Shown here piece after piece: positions 31,342 through 43,950 of a DNA stretch of 64,000 nt. The position numbers and the translations under genes are program-made. The notes beneath the pieces were generated by a model, which was not told the origin of the DNA, did no database searches, and worked only from the letters and a program-made list of their open reading frames with translations. The stretch lies in NCBI RefSeq assembly GCF_022397955.1, contig NZ_JAKEUQ010000006.1, forward strand, positions 33,055 through 97,054, in the 5' to 3' direction. This stretch comes from Vibrio sp. Isolate32. Lineage in GTDB: Bacteria > Pseudomonadota > Gammaproteobacteria > Enterobacterales > Vibrionaceae. Every line of letters starts with the position of its first letter. Position 1 is the first letter of the stretch.

Positions 31342-32141
31342 AATTGAATAACCCCTAAACAAACTTGATATGTTGCTGGCAAGAAACCTTGATGGTTTTT
31401 AAACTCTCGATATTCCCGTTCAACAAGCTGCAACATTCGACGGCTTGTTAAACCTTGTGAGCGACCACTTACGTGATTAGCGCCGATACCTTTGAGGTCG
31501 CGCATCAGTTCAAACGCAGTGTCGTACCAAACGGTGATGGTGGGCAAGTCTAGTTGATGAGCCGTACAGCTAGATTGCGCTAACGCAATTTTTACCTGAT
31601 TGGTTGTAATAAAATGGTTAACGTGTTGATGTGCGTCAATTTTAGACCATGACTTTTTCAGCTCAAACAGTGACCCATCAAGCAAGGTTGAGAATAATAC
31701 TTGTCCATCAGCCGCCGTAACACGCTTCATCTCCTTCAACGGCGACGATAAATCGTTACACCATTGCAACGCTAAGCTAGAGAGAACAATGTCAAAGCTT
31801 CCATTTGCAAACGGCAATTGTTCGGCATCAGCTTGTTGATATAAAGAGACATCAGAACCACAACGCTGCTTTGCCTTCTCTAGCATTCCAAGAGAGAGAT
31901 CGGCGCAAACCACTTCAGCACCGCGATTCAACAACTGTTCTGAGAAATAGCCCGTTCCACAACCGAGATCGAGCACCTTAAGACCAGAAAGATCGTTTGG
32001 TAGCTTATCCAGCAAGCGATGACCCACATCACGCTGAAACTCAGCGTGTTTATCATAGGTAGTTGCCGCTTTACCAAACGCTTCGGCAATCGCACTTTTA
32101 TCTTGGCCTAGGTATTCATGCACTACTGCTTCCTGTGACAT
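31338..32141 (-). CDS. bioC: Malonyl-ACP O-methyltransferase
   Basis: The 267-aa class I SAM-dependent methyltransferase masks the malonyl carboxyl so that fatty-acid synthesis can build the pimeloyl chain. Motif I is [15 protein letters not shown] near residue 56. [19 protein letters not shown] lies in the middle, as in E. coli BioC. It is translationally coupled to bioD and lies three bases after bioF. bioH is not in the window. Confidence 0.93.
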   Translation of the reverse strand: MSQEAVVHEYLGQDKSAIAEAFGKAATTYDKHAEFQRDVGHRLLDKLPNDLSGLKVLDLGCGTGYFSEQLLNRGAEVVCADLSLGMLEKAKQRCGSDVSLYQQADAEQLPFANGSFDIVLSSLALQWCNDLSSPLKEMKRVTAADGQVLFSTLLDGSLFELKKSWSKIDAHQHVNHFITTNQVKIALAQSSCTAHQLDLPTITVWYDTAFELMRDLKGIGANHVSGRSQGLTSRRMLQLVEREYREFKNHQGFLPATYQVCLGVIQL

Positions 32142-32144
32142 TAA

Positions 32145-33332
32145 CTAAACCTCTCCTTTTAGTGCAAAGCTTGATTCGATAGCTTGAAGCAACGAACGGC
32201 TTAATTGGTTAACCTGCTTTTTAGTGTGATTGGTGGTTAATGTGATTCTCAAACGAGCCGTCCCAGCAGGAACGGTCGGCGGTCTTATCGCCGTCACCCA
32301 TATCTGATTGCGCTTTAACTCTTCTGCTATCGATAATCCCGCCTGCGTTTCTCCTATCACAAATGGCTTAATAGGAGTCTTGGTAAAAACAAAACCTTGT
32401 ACACCTTCCATCTGCTCCGCATAGATACCACCTAGCTCAATCAGTTTTTCTCTTCGCCACTCTTGGGTTTGAATCATCTGACACGCATGGGACAAAGCGA
32501 CAGCCTGTGAGGGTGGCATTGCCGTCGAATAGACATGATGACGTGCAAACTGGGTTAAGTAATCCCCCACATCTGCCGAACATAGAATTGCAGCTCCGGA
32601 AAGACCAAATGCTTTACCAAAGGTCACCACCAAAATATCAGGTGAGACTCGCGCAGCATTGCAGCTCCCAGCCCCTCTGTTACCTAATACACCGATGCCA
32701 TGAGCGTCATCAACCGCCAACCAACTGTCGTATTCATTGGTAAGACTAACGATATCTTCGAGGGGCGCTTGATCACCATCCATGCTGAACACGCCTTCCG
32801 TCACGACTAACGATTGTGGAGAACGGTTTAGTAACGACTCAAGATGCTGCACATTGTTGTGCTTAAAGCGTTTCATTGTGGCAGGAGAAAGCACACCCGC
32901 TTCCATCAGAGAGGCGTGATTGAGCTTGTCTTGTAGCAAAACGTCGTCTTTCTCGAGCAGAGAAAACAACAAGGCTTGATTGGCGCTGAATCCAGAACTG
33001 AAAAGAATGGCACGCCCGAAGCCAAGCCACTCACACAGCTGAGCTTCTAGGTTTCGATGAGCTGAGCTAAACCCGGTGACTAATGGCGACGCTGCACTGC
33101 CAGCACCATACTGAGACAACCCGTTTTGCCATGCTTCGACCAACTCAGGATCGTTAGCCAGTCCCAAATAGTCATTGCTCGAAAAGTTTATGAAGTGTGA
33201 ACCTTCACTACTAAGCAATGGACCATTACTGTTTTCAAGCACCTTGAGTTGACGGGTTAACCCTTGCTCACGGCGATGAACAAGGGCTTCTTTAATGCGA
33301 GATCTAAACCGTGGCATCGTAGAACATGTCAT
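32145..33332 (-). CDS. bioF: 8-amino-7-oxononanoate synthase
   Basis: The PLP-dependent enzyme (395 aa from 33332) condenses pimeloyl-ACP with alanine. Landmarks are [30 protein letters not shown] and [15 protein letters not shown] with the PLP lysine. The frame overlaps the bioB end by 29 bases. An internal ATG at 33317 ([12 protein letters not shown]) looks more like the usual family start and would give 390 aa. Confidence 0.95.
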   Translation of the reverse strand: MTCSTMPRFRSRIKEALVHRREQGLTRQLKVLENSNGPLLSSEGSHFINFSSNDYLGLANDPELVEAWQNGLSQYGAGSAASPLVTGFSSAHRNLEAQLCEWLGFGRAILFSSGFSANQALLFSLLEKDDVLLQDKLNHASLMEAGVLSPATMKRFKHNNVQHLESLLNRSPQSLVVTEGVFSMDGDQAPLEDIVSLTNEYDSWLAVDDAHGIGVLGNRGAGSCNAARVSPDILVVTFGKAFGLSGAAILCSADVGDYLTQFARHHVYSTAMPPSQAVALSHACQMIQTQEWRREKLIELGGIYAEQMEGVQGFVFTKTPIKPFVIGETQAGLSIAEELKRNQIWVTAIRPPTVPAGTARLRITLTTNHTKKQVNQLSRSLLQAIESSFALKGEV

Positions 33333-34356
33333 CTTTCGTAGGGCGAGCTGCGACGCGCTCCACCACTTGATCTAACAGTTCGTTTTCTTGAATTTCATCA
33401 GGCTTCTGAGCCACTTGTTGGCTGTTGATCCCTAACTTCTTAAATAACTGCATGTCCGTATCTTCATCTGGATTTGGCGTAGTCAGTAGCTTACAGCCGT
33501 AGAAAATAGAGTTCGCGCCAGCCATGAAACACATCGCCTGCATCTGTTCATTCATGTTTTCACGACCTGCAGATAAGCGAACCGCAGACATTGGCATCAT
33601 GATTCGAGCAATCGCAATCAACTTAATGAAGTCAAAAGATTCAACATCATCGACGTTTTCCATCGGTGTGCCTTTCACTTTAACAAGCATGTTGATTGGC
33701 ACACTTTCAGGATGTACTGGAAGGTTCGCCAATTCCACTAGCAGGCCTGCACGGTCATTGGTGCTTTCACCCATACCAATGATACCGCCCGAACAGATCT
33801 TCATACCTGCGTCACGCACGTGAGATAGCGTATCTAAACGATCTTGGTAAGTACGAGTAGTAATGATGCTGCCGTAGAACTCAGGAGACGTATCCAGGTT
33901 GTGGTTGTAGTAGTCCAAACCTGCGTCTGCTAACTCACCTGCTTGATCCGGCGTTAACATGCCCAGTGTCATACAGGTTTCTAAACCCATGCCTTTCACA
34001 CCTTTGATCATGTCAGTTAGGTGAGGCATATCGCGTTCTTTCGGGTTTTTCCATGCCGCGCCCATACAGAAGCGAGTTGAGCCCGCATTCTTAGCTTTTT
34101 GCGCCGCATCCAAAACACGCTCAACTTCCATTAAGCGTTCTTTGTCGACATCCGTTCGGTAGTGAGCACTTTGAGGGCAGTACTTACAATCTTCAGGGCA
34201 AGCACCTGTCTTTATCGATAAAAGCGTACTCACCTGCACGTGGTTGTGCTCTTGGTACTGTCTGTGAACCAGTTGTGCTTCAAACATTAAATCCATAAAT
34301 GGTTTTTCAAGCAGTGCCTTTACTTCAGCGACTGTCCAGTCATGACGAACTTCCAC
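33304..34356 (-). CDS. bioB: Biotin synthase
   Basis: The 350-aa radical-SAM enzyme inserts sulfur into dethiobiotin. I chose GTG 34356 ([13 protein letters not shown]): AAGGA lies at proper spacing and the length equals that recalled for V. cholerae BioB, while the frame upstream to 34410 adds 18 residues. The radical-SAM cysteines CxxxCxxC are Cys53, 57 and 60. The [2Fe-2S] site residues and the YNHNLDTS motif are present. It is the first gene of bioBFCD, facing bioA. Confidence 0.96.
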   Translation of the reverse strand: MEVRHDWTVAEVKALLEKPFMDLMFEAQLVHRQYQEHNHVQVSTLLSIKTGACPEDCKYCPQSAHYRTDVDKERLMEVERVLDAAQKAKNAGSTRFCMGAAWKNPKERDMPHLTDMIKGVKGMGLETCMTLGMLTPDQAGELADAGLDYYNHNLDTSPEFYGSIITTRTYQDRLDTLSHVRDAGMKICSGGIIGMGESTNDRAGLLVELANLPVHPESVPINMLVKVKGTPMENVDDVESFDFIKLIAIARIMMPMSAVRLSAGRENMNEQMQAMCFMAGANSIFYGCKLLTTPNPDEDTDMQLFKKLGINSQQVAQKPDEIQENELLDQVVERVAARPTKDDMFYDATV

Positions 34357-34444
34357 GTGTCGATCCTTTTTTATTATTTGATGTCGCATCTCCATCAATG
34401 AAGATTGCATTTATGCTTGGCTAGTCTACCGACAAGCTTTAGAC

Positions 34445-34476
34445 TGTCAACACTTTGATAATAACAAAAGTTTACA
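34445..34476. promoter_or_regulatory. BirA-type biotin operator between bioB and bioA
   Basis: TGTCAAC (34445-34451) and GTTTACA (34470-34476) are separated by 18 bases. This is the half-site arrangement of the bio operator (TGTAAAC..N18..GTTTACA), with one mismatch in the left half. Its place in the divergent bioB/bioA region supports repression of both by biotinyl-AMP-bound BirA. Confidence 0.75.
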
Positions 34477-34515
34477 TTTGGTTATTTTTTAATCACAACA
34501 GGAACGGAAATCGTT

Positions 34516-35793
34516 ATGGATCTCGCCTTTGATCGCCAGCATATCTGGCATCCCTATACATCAACGTTAACACCTCTGACCTGCTATCCTGTTACCAATG
34601 CAGACGGCGTTTACCTAGAACTAGAAGGCGGAAATCGAATTATTGATGGTATGTCTTCTTGGTGGTCAACGATCCACGGATACAATCATCCGGTCTTAAA
34701 TGAAGCCGCGCATAACCAAATCGATAAGGTTTCACACGTAATGTTTGGTGGCATCACCCACCAGCCCGCTATCGATTTATGTAAGAAGCTTCTTAAGCTA
34801 GCTCCAGACAATCTAGAGCACGTATTTTTGGCTGATTCGGGCTCAGTTGCGGTAGAAGTGAGCCTAAAAATGGCACTTCAGTTTTGGCATGCAAAAGGAC
34901 AGCCTCGCTCTAAATTCTTAACATTGAGAGATGGTTATCATGGTGACACGTTCGCTGCGATGTCAGTGACAGATCCCGATAACTCAATGCACAGTCTCTA
35001 TAAGGGCTTTTTACCTGAGCATATTTTCGCTGACTCACCAAAGACCGGCTTTTGGGATGAGTGGAACCCAAGTGACATTGATAGTTTTCGTGAAAAGCTA
35101 TCCGCACACCATGAAGAAGTCGCCGCCGTAATCTTAGAGCCGATTGTTCAAGGCGCTGGCGGTATGCGTATTTACCACCCTGAGTTCTTAAAACAAGTTC
35201 GCTTGCTTTGTGACGAGTTTAACGTGCTGTTAATTTTGGATGAGATTGCGACTGGCTTTGGCCGCACAGGTAAACTGTTTGCCTGCGAGCATGCAGATAT
35301 TCAACCGGATATTTTGTGTGTCGGCAAAGCGCTGACTGGTGGTTACATGACTCTCTCAGCAACACTAGCAAGCAAAGAAGTCGCGGACACCGTATGTGGA
35401 GGTGAAGCAGGTTGCTTCATGCACGGCCCAACTTTTATGGGTAACCCATTAGCTTGTGCCGTTGGGGCCGTGAGTTTATCCCTAATAGAGCAAGGCCACT
35501 GGCAAAATCAAACTCTACAAATTGAACAGCTCTTCTCAGAGTTACTGCCACCGTTGCTCAAACATGAACTGGTTAAAGACGTTCGTTGGTTAGGCGCTAT
35601 TGGCGTCGTAGAGACCCACTCGCCAGTCGAAATGGAAACTATACAGGCTCACTTTGTCGAGCAAGGTGTTTGGATTCGCCCGTTCGGACGGTTAATTTAT
35701 ATGATGCCTCCGTTTATTAGCGAACCACAACATATCGAGAAATTGGTCGCTGCTATCGACACTGCATTACAAAATACTCATTGCTTTAAATAG
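34516..35793 (+). CDS. bioA: Adenosylmethionine-8-amino-7-oxononanoate aminotransferase
   Basis: The 425-aa class III PLP aminotransferase makes 7,8-diaminopelargonic acid with SAM as amino donor. Signatures are DRQHIWHPYTS, GMSSWWSTIHGYNHP, LILDEIATGFGRTGKLFACE, and CVGKALTGGYMTLSATL with the PLP lysine near residue 278. It is transcribed alone, divergent from bioBFCD. Confidence 0.97.
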   Translation: MDLAFDRQHIWHPYTSTLTPLTCYPVTNADGVYLELEGGNRIIDGMSSWWSTIHGYNHPVLNEAAHNQIDKVSHVMFGGITHQPAIDLCKKLLKLAPDNLEHVFLADSGSVAVEVSLKMALQFWHAKGQPRSKFLTLRDGYHGDTFAAMSVTDPDNSMHSLYKGFLPEHIFADSPKTGFWDEWNPSDIDSFREKLSAHHEEVAAVILEPIVQGAGGMRIYHPEFLKQVRLLCDEFNVLLILDEIATGFGRTGKLFACEHADIQPDILCVGKALTGGYMTLSATLASKEVADTVCGGEAGCFMHGPTFMGNPLACAVGAVSLSLIEQGHWQNQTLQIEQLFSELLPPLLKHELVKDVRWLGAIGVVETHSPVEMETIQAHFVEQGVWIRPFGRLIYMMPPFISEPQHIEKLVAAIDTALQNTHCFK

Positions 35794-35876
35794 TCATTAA
35801 ATAATGCATTTATTGTTCTAAACAAGAGCGATGGTTATTTCCGTATATCTTCAATAATAAACCATTTAATAGAACT

Positions 35877-35905
35877 AAAAGGCCTTACATAAAAGTAAGG
35901 CCTTA
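35877..35905. terminator. Terminator hairpin between bioA and the zinc-finger gene
   Basis: AAAAGGCCTTAC, loop ATAAA, GTAAGGCCTTA; a palindrome suited to both convergent genes. The U-runs are short. Confidence 0.65.
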
Positions 35906-35929
35906 TCTATTTTAAAGATAACCGTCAGT

Positions 35930-36196
35930 TTAACGTAATTGACTATCTTTACTTGCTCTACGGTTAAACAATGAATGTCGATGTGCGTCGTACTCTAATA
36001 ATGACTGACATTCAATACACAAACGAACGCCATTTATCGCGAGTCGTCTTTTTTCTGGTATCTCGTCGCCACACTCATCACAATAACGCAAACTCTCACC
36101 ACCTCGAAGGTTTCCTCTTACACGAGAGATCTCATCATCGATGGTGTTTTGTATTTGCAGGCTGACACTGTCATCTCCAGCCCATCCTACGGCCAT
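35930..36196 (-). CDS. ybiI: DksA/TraR zinc-finger family protein (YbiI-like)
   Basis: Starting at ATG 36196 (MAVGWAGDDSV), preceded by GAGGAGG, the product is 88 aa. The frame also opens 18 bases earlier, but this start has the ribosome-binding site and matches E. coli YbiI from end to end (GESL..C..CG..IP..RR.AI.GVRLCI.CQ ... RR.SKDSQLR). The zinc finger uses Cys39, Cys42, Cys60 and Cys63. It lacks the long coiled coil of DksA, so an RNA-polymerase role is uncertain. Confidence 0.9.
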   Translation of the reverse strand: MAVGWAGDDSVSLQIQNTIDDEISRVRGNLRGGESLRYCDECGDEIPEKRRLAINGVRLCIECQSLLEYDAHRHSLFNRRASKDSQLR

Positions 36197-36369
36197 AAGC
36201 CCTCCTCTATACATAAACGAGAAAATCTTTACCTACCGCGGTAAGAGGACATTATAGCCGGATATCAATCAAGTAATAATAACCACAAATAACAAAATAC
36301 TATTACACTTTGGTAATAGTGATTAAATAAAAGTTGTTAAGGAATGCATCAACCAATTATTAAGGTAAT

Positions 36370-36398
36370 AAAAAACCCAGCCAATAGGCTGGGTTTTC
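36370..36398 (-). terminator. Terminator of serS
   Basis: AAAACCCAGCC, loop TATT, GGCTGGGTTTTTTA on the minus strand, about 34 bases past the stop. Confidence 0.88.
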
Positions 36399-36431
36399 AA
36401 TATTTTATGAGCTCATTAAATCGTAAAACGA

Positions 36432-37754
<1,323 letters not shown>

Positions 37755-37882
37755 TTAGTTATTTGAATATTCAGTAGCTTGGCTACCGAATCACCACTAA
37801 ACCCCTAAAACTGGTGCTATTTCAACCAATTTGTAACGATTTAATCTGAATTTTATGACTAGGTAAAGATATCCAAAAAAGA

Positions 37883-39238
37883 CTACTTTTCATAGCGTTT
37901 TTGTGGGCTTTTTGCGTCCAAATCCGCCAGATAATCTAGCTTCTCGCCAATTTTGGTCTCTAAGCCTCGTTTTGTTGGGAAATAATATTGTTTCTCGCCC
38001 ATTTCAGGAGGAAGATACTTTTCACCCGCCGCGTAGGCACCTGGTTCGTCGTGAGCATAACGGTATTCTTGCCCATAGCCCATGTCCTTCATCAAAGTTG
38101 TTGGTGCATTTCGCAAATGATGTGGCACTTCGTACTCAGGAAGATTATGAGCATCGGTTAACGCTTGCTTCCAAGCCGTATAAACCGCATTACTCTTTGG
38201 TGCACACGCTAAATAAACAACTGCCTGTGCAATCGCGCGTTCACCTTCCGCTGGGCCAATGCGTGTAAAGCAATCCCAAGCAGACATAGCAACCTGCATG
38301 GCACGAGGGTCAGCGTTACCAATATCTTCAGAAGCTATCGCCAATAAGCGCCTAACGATATAAAGTGGGTCACAGCCGGCTGCAATCATTCGAGCCGACC
38401 AGTACAAGGCCGCGTCAGGTTTTGAACCCCGTATCGACTTATGAACAGCGGATATTAGGTCGTACCAAATATCCCCCTTATTATCAAAGCGAGCCACTTT
38501 CTCACCTGCTACTTCAGCAAGTAACTGTAAGGTGAGCGACTTCTCGCCCTTGTCGTTGTCTTCGGCCATGTCGTACAGCAACTCAAGATAGTTGAGCGAC
38601 ATACGCGCATCACCGTTCACTAACTCAGCTAAGCGATCCAAAACATTGTCAGTAAAGTGAGCAGGAACGTCACCAAGGCCACGCTGCTTGTCTTCAATCG
38701 CTTGGCGTATTACCGTCGCAATATCATCGGTATTGAGAGAAGTCAGCTTGTACACTCGCGCACGAGATAACAGAGCGTTGTTTAACTCGAAGGAAGGGTT
38801 TTCGGTCGTCGCACCAATGAAGGTAACCGTACCGTCCTCAATATGAGGCAGAAAAGCATCTTGCTGACTTTTGTTAAAGCGGTGGACCTCATCCACAAAC
38901 AAGATGGTTCTTCGCCCTGCTTGCTTGTTTTCACGCGCTTTTTCGATAGCGATGCGAATGTCTTTCACACCCGATGTCACGGCGGACACACGCTCCACTT
39001 CTGCATTAGCATAATTGGCGGCCACTTCTGCGAGCGTGGTTTTACCGGTACCAGGAGGCCCCCACAGAATCATCGAGTGGATATGACCCGCTTCCAGAGC
39101 TCTGCGAAGAGGTTTACCTGGACCTAATATGTGCTGCTGACCAATATACTGTTCTACAGTTTCTGGTCTCATACGAGCAGCAAGGGGACGAAAATCTTCG
39201 TCCCCTGCAAAATCTAAGCTGTAATTACTCAATTGCAA
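37883..39238 (-). CDS. rarA: Replication-associated recombination protein A (AAA+ ATPase)
   Basis: The 451-aa AAA+ protein is related to clamp loaders and eukaryotic WRNIP1. Walker [10 protein letters not shown] is at residues 60-68, Walker [10 protein letters not shown] near 115-123, and sensor 1 [13 protein letters not shown] near 142. The C-terminal half is the MgsA tetramerisation domain. It acts at stalled replication forks. lolA lies immediately upstream in the same direction (64-base gap), and lolA-rarA-serS is a common gene order. Confidence 0.95.
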   Translation of the reverse strand: MQLSNYSLDFAGDEDFRPLAARMRPETVEQYIGQQHILGPGKPLRRALEAGHIHSMILWGPPGTGKTTLAEVAANYANAEVERVSAVTSGVKDIRIAIEKARENKQAGRRTILFVDEVHRFNKSQQDAFLPHIEDGTVTFIGATTENPSFELNNALLSRARVYKLTSLNTDDIATVIRQAIEDKQRGLGDVPAHFTDNVLDRLAELVNGDARMSLNYLELLYDMAEDNDKGEKSLTLQLLAEVAGEKVARFDNKGDIWYDLISAVHKSIRGSKPDAALYWSARMIAAGCDPLYIVRRLLAIASEDIGNADPRAMQVAMSAWDCFTRIGPAEGERAIAQAVVYLACAPKSNAVYTAWKQALTDAHNLPEYEVPHHLRNAPTTLMKDMGYGQEYRYAHDEPGAYAAGEKYLPPEMGEKQYYFPTKRGLETKIGEKLDYLADLDAKSPQKRYEK

Positions 39239-39302
39239 TCTCTTGATTCGTTGATGGCATTAATGCCTATCGACGTACTACCAAACGATCGACTTGTTTC
39301 GA

Positions 39303-39899
39303 TCAGTTTCTTTGGTCGTCGACCTCGACACCTTCCGGTGCCACAAAAGTAAAGCGGTCTGCTGCTGGTTTACCCAGGTTCACATTGCTGAAGGTAAACT
39401 CACCTTTTTGACCGTCTTGTTCAATCACATTAAAGCCCTGAACAATACCTTTTTCATTGATATTAATCTGGAAGTCACCCTGATTAGAGTCAACTGCCGT
39501 TGGTGTTAACGTAAATTGGTTACCCGATTGCGCGACATTGTAGTTATCCCAATCGCTTTCTTGGTTACGTGTCAGCAGTACAAAAGGCGTTTGCGATGTC
39601 GCTTGTTCTTGCCAGTAAATACTGACTTGCTCAATGAACGGGCTGTAATACCACAAACTCTGACCATCAGAGACCAATAGGTTTTCATCCGGGAAAGTGG
39701 TTTCCCAACGGAATAAGCTTGGACGTGCAATTTCAACCGTGCCTTCACCTTCCATTACAACATCACCATCAGGGCTTGTGACGACTTGTTTAAAGTCAGC
39801 GCTAAACCCTGCGTTCAATGCCAAGCGGCTACTCAACTCTTCTTTCGGAGAAGCAAACACTGAGAAGCTCATAAATAAAAGTGCGAATACTTTTTTCAT
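39303..39899 (-). CDS. lolA: Periplasmic lipoprotein carrier LolA
   Basis: The 198-aa precursor has a Sec signal peptide (about 1-16, cut near SVFA-SPKEE). The beta-rich mature protein has [21 protein letters not shown] in its hydrophobic cavity region. It carries lipoproteins from LolCDE to the outer membrane; lolE, lolD and part of lolC lie at the far right of this window. Confidence 0.94.
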   Translation of the reverse strand: MKKVFALLFMSFSVFASPKEELSSRLALNAGFSADFKQVVTSPDGDVVMEGEGTVEIARPSLFRWETTFPDENLLVSDGQSLWYYSPFIEQVSIYWQEQATSQTPFVLLTRNQESDWDNYNVAQSGNQFTLTPTAVDSNQGDFQININEKGIVQGFNVIEQDGQKGEFTFSNVNLGKPAADRFTFVAPEGVEVDDQRN

Positions 39900-39919
39900 T
39901 AATAGTCCTGTTAGAAGAT

Positions 39920-39950
39920 AAGTCGGTCATATTCTCGATTTGACCGACTT
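39920..39950. other. 10-bp inverted repeat between ftsK and lolA
   Basis: AAGTCGGTCA and TGACCGACTT are perfect complements around an 11-base AT-rich loop. There is no U-run on the minus side, so it is either an inefficient terminator after ftsK or an mRNA-processing/protein-binding site before lolA. Confidence 0.55.
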
Positions 39951-39974
39951 AATGGGGATGAGTTCCTAGTGGAA

Positions 39975-42900
39975 CTAATCTTTTGGTGGCGCTGGAGCCA
40001 AGACTTCTCGGTTACCGTTATGACCCGGAGCACTTACAATGCCTTGCGCCTCAAGCTGCTCCACAATTCGTGCCGCTCGGTTGTAACCGATCTTGAATCG
40101 ACGTTGTACACCAGAAACTGAACCACGACGAGAATGAACAACGTGCTCGACTACTTGATCAAACAGAGGATCAACCTCTTCATCACCTTCCATCTTCTCA
40201 CCTGGAAGCAAGGTTTCAGGCGTTTGCTCGCCATTGGTGATTTCATCAATGTAATTTGGCTTGCCGCGTGCTTTCCAGTTGTTTACCACTGCGTGTACAT
40301 CATCATCTGACGCAAACGCACCATGAACACGGATTGTATGACTAGAACCTGGCGGTAAGTAAAGCATATCACCCATACCAAGCAGCGATTCTGCACCACC
40401 TTGGTCAAGAATGGTTCGAGAGTCAGTCTTAGTTGATACTGTAAAGGCAACACGCGTTGGAATGTTGGCTTTAATCAGACCGGTAATAACGTCAACCGAT
40501 GGACGCTGAGTTGCAAGAATCAAGTGAACACCCGCCGCACGTGCTTTTTGTGCCAAACGCGCGATCAGTTCTTCAACCTTCTTACCGACCACCATGATTA
40601 GGTCGGCAAATTCATCGACGATAACCACAATGTAAGGCAGTTTCTCAAGCAATGGTGCTTCAGGGTCCATGCTGTCGCCCGGCTTCCACAGTGGATCGTG
40701 AATTGGGTGACCAGCTTCCGCAGCCATCTTGAGCTTATCGTTGTAACCTTTAATGTTACGAACGCCTAACGCTGACATCAGCTTATAACGGCGTTCCATC
40801 TCGCCAACACACCAACGAAGGGCGTTCGACGCATCTTTCATGTCGGTTACCACTTCAGACAACAGATGAGGGATGCCTTCATAAACCGATAGCTCAAGCA
40901 TTTTCGGGTCGATCATGATGAAGCGAACATCTTCCGGTGATGCTTTGTAAAGCATACTCAGAATCATTACGTTCACACCTACCGACTTACCAGAACCGGT
41001 TGTACCAGCAACCAGAACGTGAGGCATTTTCGATAGATCAGCAATGACCGCTTCACCTGCGATGTCTTGCCCGAGAACCACTGTCGTCGGCGATTTCGCT
41101 TCTTGGAACTGAGGGCTAGCAACCACATCTGAGAAGAATACCGTTTGACGACTCATGTTCGGCAGCTCTAGGCCAACATAAGGTTTACCCGGAATCACCT
41201 CTACAACACGTACAGCCAATGCAGAGAGCGAACGAGCCAAGTCCATAGAAAGGCCCGAAATACGGCTCACTTTCACGCCTGGAGCCAGATCAAGTTCGAA
41301 TCGAGTGATTACTGGACCAGGGAAAATATCAACCACATCGGCTTTGATCTTATAGTCCGCTAGCTTAGATTCAACAAGGCGAGCAATCGCTTCTAGTGCA
41401 TCACGGTCAATAAAGGTTTCACGCTTTTCAGGGTGGAACAGCAATTCGAGCGTTGGTAATGGCTCAGCAGGTTTCGGTAAATTAACATCTTGTTGAACCA
41501 AGAACGGGTTCTGCGCCGCTGCCATATTCGCTTGTGCTTCAGAAACAATGCTTTGGAATGCGGCGACATCTTGATCTTGCTGCGAAGGTTCTTCTTCCGT
41601 TACTTCTTCCCAAGGAAGATCAACAGCTGGTTCTTGGCTTTGTGCTGTTGGCTGTTCAGGCTCTGAATGTTCTTCTTGATAAGAGAAAGATTCAAACTGC
41701 TCGTCGGTTAATGCTACGTCAGCTAACTCAGCTTCATTCTGTTCAGATTCAAGATCTGAGCCCTGTTCGTAGCTTTGCTCTTCCGCTGCATCAAACGGTG
41801 AAGATTGTGCAGAGAAATCGTTTTTCACTGCTGCTTCTGGCTCGCCCATAGGTGAAGCGTATAAAGATTCAGGTTGAACATCTTCAGCCCCGAATTCGCC
41901 ATTTACTTGTGGTGAGCTCTCCATTTCTGCTTCAGCACTTTCAGGCTCAGCATTAGTAGGGCTAACTTCTGGTTGTTCGTTCTGCATGTATTGTTGGTAC
42001 GCAACCTGAGACTCATGCGCGTCGACCTGATCTTGTTCCGCTAGATCATCTTCATACATAGCCGCATTTTCTAGCTGCTCTATCGTTGCATTCAACTGCT
42101 TCGATCGCTCAATACCTTGTTCTAATGGTTCTTCTGGCGCTTGGTAAACAGGCGCTGCTGGGATCGGTTGCTCTGGCTCAATTACAGCTTGAGGCTGAAC
42201 CCGATGTTCCTCCTGAACAGAAACATCTTGCTTCGCAGGAGCATCGACTGGCATGTGAATATTGTAATGACGCTTCGGCGATGCAGCATTATCTGACGCA
42301 TTTGTAGCCACGCCTGAAGAATCATTAGTCGCGGAAAAGCTCATCACCGGATCGAGTGGATCATGCTCTGTTGATTCTTTGTTGTCTTCTTGAGCAGGAG
42401 CATCACGGTAAGTTGACTCTTGATGACGCTCTTCGATTAAATCACGGTCTGCTGATTCTCTTAACTGAGGCTCAAGTAGCTCTTGATCTTGGCCACGAGC
42501 CTTATTAACAGCAGATGTGAAGAATTTGATGGCACATTCACCTAACCATTCCACAATTCTCAACCAAGAGATACCGGTTAAAAGCGTAAAGCCAGCACCC
42601 CAAAGGAAAAGAAGCACAAGCGTACTGCCCAGAATATTCAGCGTTGGCAGTGCAAGACTCGTTAACACGTCACCAACCACGCCACCTGACGAGAAGTACC
42701 AGATATCATCGAAGTTAATGTCTGCCAAACCACAGCTGGTCAGGATCAGCACCGTTAAGCCAAGTAAACGGGTGCCCCACAACATAAAGTCAATCTGTTC
42801 GTCTTCATTGCGCTTACGGAATAAGACCCATGCGGCAACGGTCACTAAGATAGGCAGTGGATAAGCCAGAGAGCCAAACACAAAGAAAAGCGTATCTGCT

Positions 42901-43136
42901 AACCATGCACCTAGATAACCACCTGCGTTTTGAATGTCACCACCCCACGCGGTTTGCGACCATGATGGATCGGCTGGGCTAAAGGTTAATAACGCAACGG
43001 CAAGTAGAATAGAGAAAAGAACACCCAGTATCAGGCTGCACTCTTTAAGGCGTTGAGAACCATTCAAACGAGAAGACTGGGGCTCTTCACTCGTTTTAAT
43101 GATTGTTTCTACTTTATTACTGCTCTGCTTGAACAT
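39975..43136 (-). CDS. ftsK: DNA translocase FtsK
   Basis: The 1053-aa septal motor links division to chromosome segregation. Four transmembrane helices lie within about residues 30-205. A long linker (about 215-570) is very rich in Glu, Gln, Ser and Pro. The motor follows, with Walker [11 protein letters not shown] near residue 710, Walker [11 protein letters not shown] near 820, and [15 protein letters not shown]. The C-terminal gamma winged helix ([23 protein letters not shown]) would read the KOPS polarity sequences. It lies upstream of lolA and downstream of the divergently controlled lrp. Confidence 0.97.
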   Translation of the reverse strand: MFKQSSNKVETIIKTSEEPQSSRLNGSQRLKECSLILGVLFSILLAVALLTFSPADPSWSQTAWGGDIQNAGGYLGAWLADTLFFVFGSLAYPLPILVTVAAWVLFRKRNEDEQIDFMLWGTRLLGLTVLILTSCGLADINFDDIWYFSSGGVVGDVLTSLALPTLNILGSTLVLLFLWGAGFTLLTGISWLRIVEWLGECAIKFFTSAVNKARGQDQELLEPQLRESADRDLIEERHQESTYRDAPAQEDNKESTEHDPLDPVMSFSATNDSSGVATNASDNAASPKRHYNIHMPVDAPAKQDVSVQEEHRVQPQAVIEPEQPIPAAPVYQAPEEPLEQGIERSKQLNATIEQLENAAMYEDDLAEQDQVDAHESQVAYQQYMQNEQPEVSPTNAEPESAEAEMESSPQVNGEFGAEDVQPESLYASPMGEPEAAVKNDFSAQSSPFDAAEEQSYEQGSDLESEQNEAELADVALTDEQFESFSYQEEHSEPEQPTAQSQEPAVDLPWEEVTEEEPSQQDQDVAAFQSIVSEAQANMAAAQNPFLVQQDVNLPKPAEPLPTLELLFHPEKRETFIDRDALEAIARLVESKLADYKIKADVVDIFPGPVITRFELDLAPGVKVSRISGLSMDLARSLSALAVRVVEVIPGKPYVGLELPNMSRQTVFFSDVVASPQFQEAKSPTTVVLGQDIAGEAVIADLSKMPHVLVAGTTGSGKSVGVNVMILSMLYKASPEDVRFIMIDPKMLELSVYEGIPHLLSEVVTDMKDASNALRWCVGEMERRYKLMSALGVRNIKGYNDKLKMAAEAGHPIHDPLWKPGDSMDPEAPLLEKLPYIVVIVDEFADLIMVVGKKVEELIARLAQKARAAGVHLILATQRPSVDVITGLIKANIPTRVAFTVSTKTDSRTILDQGGAESLLGMGDMLYLPPGSSHTIRVHGAFASDDDVHAVVNNWKARGKPNYIDEITNGEQTPETLLPGEKMEGDEEVDPLFDQVVEHVVHSRRGSVSGVQRRFKIGYNRAARIVEQLEAQGIVSAPGHNGNREVLAPAPPKD

Positions 43137-43252
43137 AAACCAACTTAATAATTAAACGGGATAAAAACATAGCGAGCGGTACAGGCCGCCCGTTTCAATG
43201 AAACTACTGTTGATTTAACCATATCAAACCAAAAAACCCAATTCCAGAAAGC

Positions 43253-43283
43253 AAGAAAGCGGAACAAATGTCCGCTTTCTTTC
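43253..43283 (-). terminator. Probable terminator of lrp
   Basis: GAAAGCGGA, loop CATTTGT, TCCGCTTTC, then TTGCTTTC on the minus strand. The T-tract is imperfect. Confidence 0.6.
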
Positions 43284-43299
43284 ATTTCACCAATTATGA

Positions 43300-43794
43300 C
43301 TAACGAGTTTTAATCACAAGTTGATTGGTTTGTTTCACTTCTTCCATTACCACGTAAGTTCGAGTGTCGTTTACGCCCGGTAGACGAAGTAACGTATCAC
43401 CAAGTAGCTTACGGTAAGCACCCATATCAGATACACGTGTTTTTAGAAGATAGTCAAAGTCACCCGACACTAAATGACACTCTTGGATGTCATCCAGTTT
43501 CTGTACAGCGGTGTTGAATTGTTCGAACACATCTGGCGCACCACGGTTCAAAGTAATTTCAACAAACACCAAAAGTGAAGCATCAAGGTACTGGGGGTTC
43601 AGCAACGCTGTGTACCCAGTAATGTAACCTTGACGCTCTAAACGACGAACACGTTCAAGACACGGAGTCGGAGAAAGTCCTACTCGTTTTGAGAGTTCAA
43701 CGTTCGAGATACGACCGTCTTTTTGCAACTCATTAAGAATGTTGCGGTCAATACGATCTAGTTCCTTGGACGGCTTCTTATAATTGTCTGCCAT
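43300..43794 (-). CDS. lrp: Leucine-responsive regulatory protein
   Basis: The 164-aa Lrp/AsnC-family regulator has an N-terminal helix-turn-helix (about 14-60: NILNELQKDGRISNVELSKRVGLSPTPCLERVRRLE). The C-terminal RAM ligand-binding domain covers about 70-160. It is near-identical in layout to enteric Lrp. It is divergent from ald, with 156 bases between starts, and probably regulates it. FtsK on its other side is also a conserved neighbour. Confidence 0.96.
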   Translation of the reverse strand: MADNYKKPSKELDRIDRNILNELQKDGRISNVELSKRVGLSPTPCLERVRRLERQGYITGYTALLNPQYLDASLLVFVEITLNRGAPDVFEQFNTAVQKLDDIQECHLVSGDFDYLLKTRVSDMGAYRKLLGDTLLRLPGVNDTRTYVVMEEVKQTNQLVIKTR

Positions 43795-43950
43795 TTTTTA
43801 TTCCACCTTATTACTTCCTTGCAAAAAAATATACTACAACTTTTTAATATTCAGTATCAAATTTTATCTGAACATAACTATACTAGATGTTAATTCGACA
43901 GAATTACCCTACACATAGATAAAACAACCAAAATAAAATGAGGAGTCAGG

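Noticed and set aside
34357..34410. Longer BioB N-terminus
   Set aside because: The GTG at 34356 has AAGGA at good spacing and gives the family length of 350 aa.
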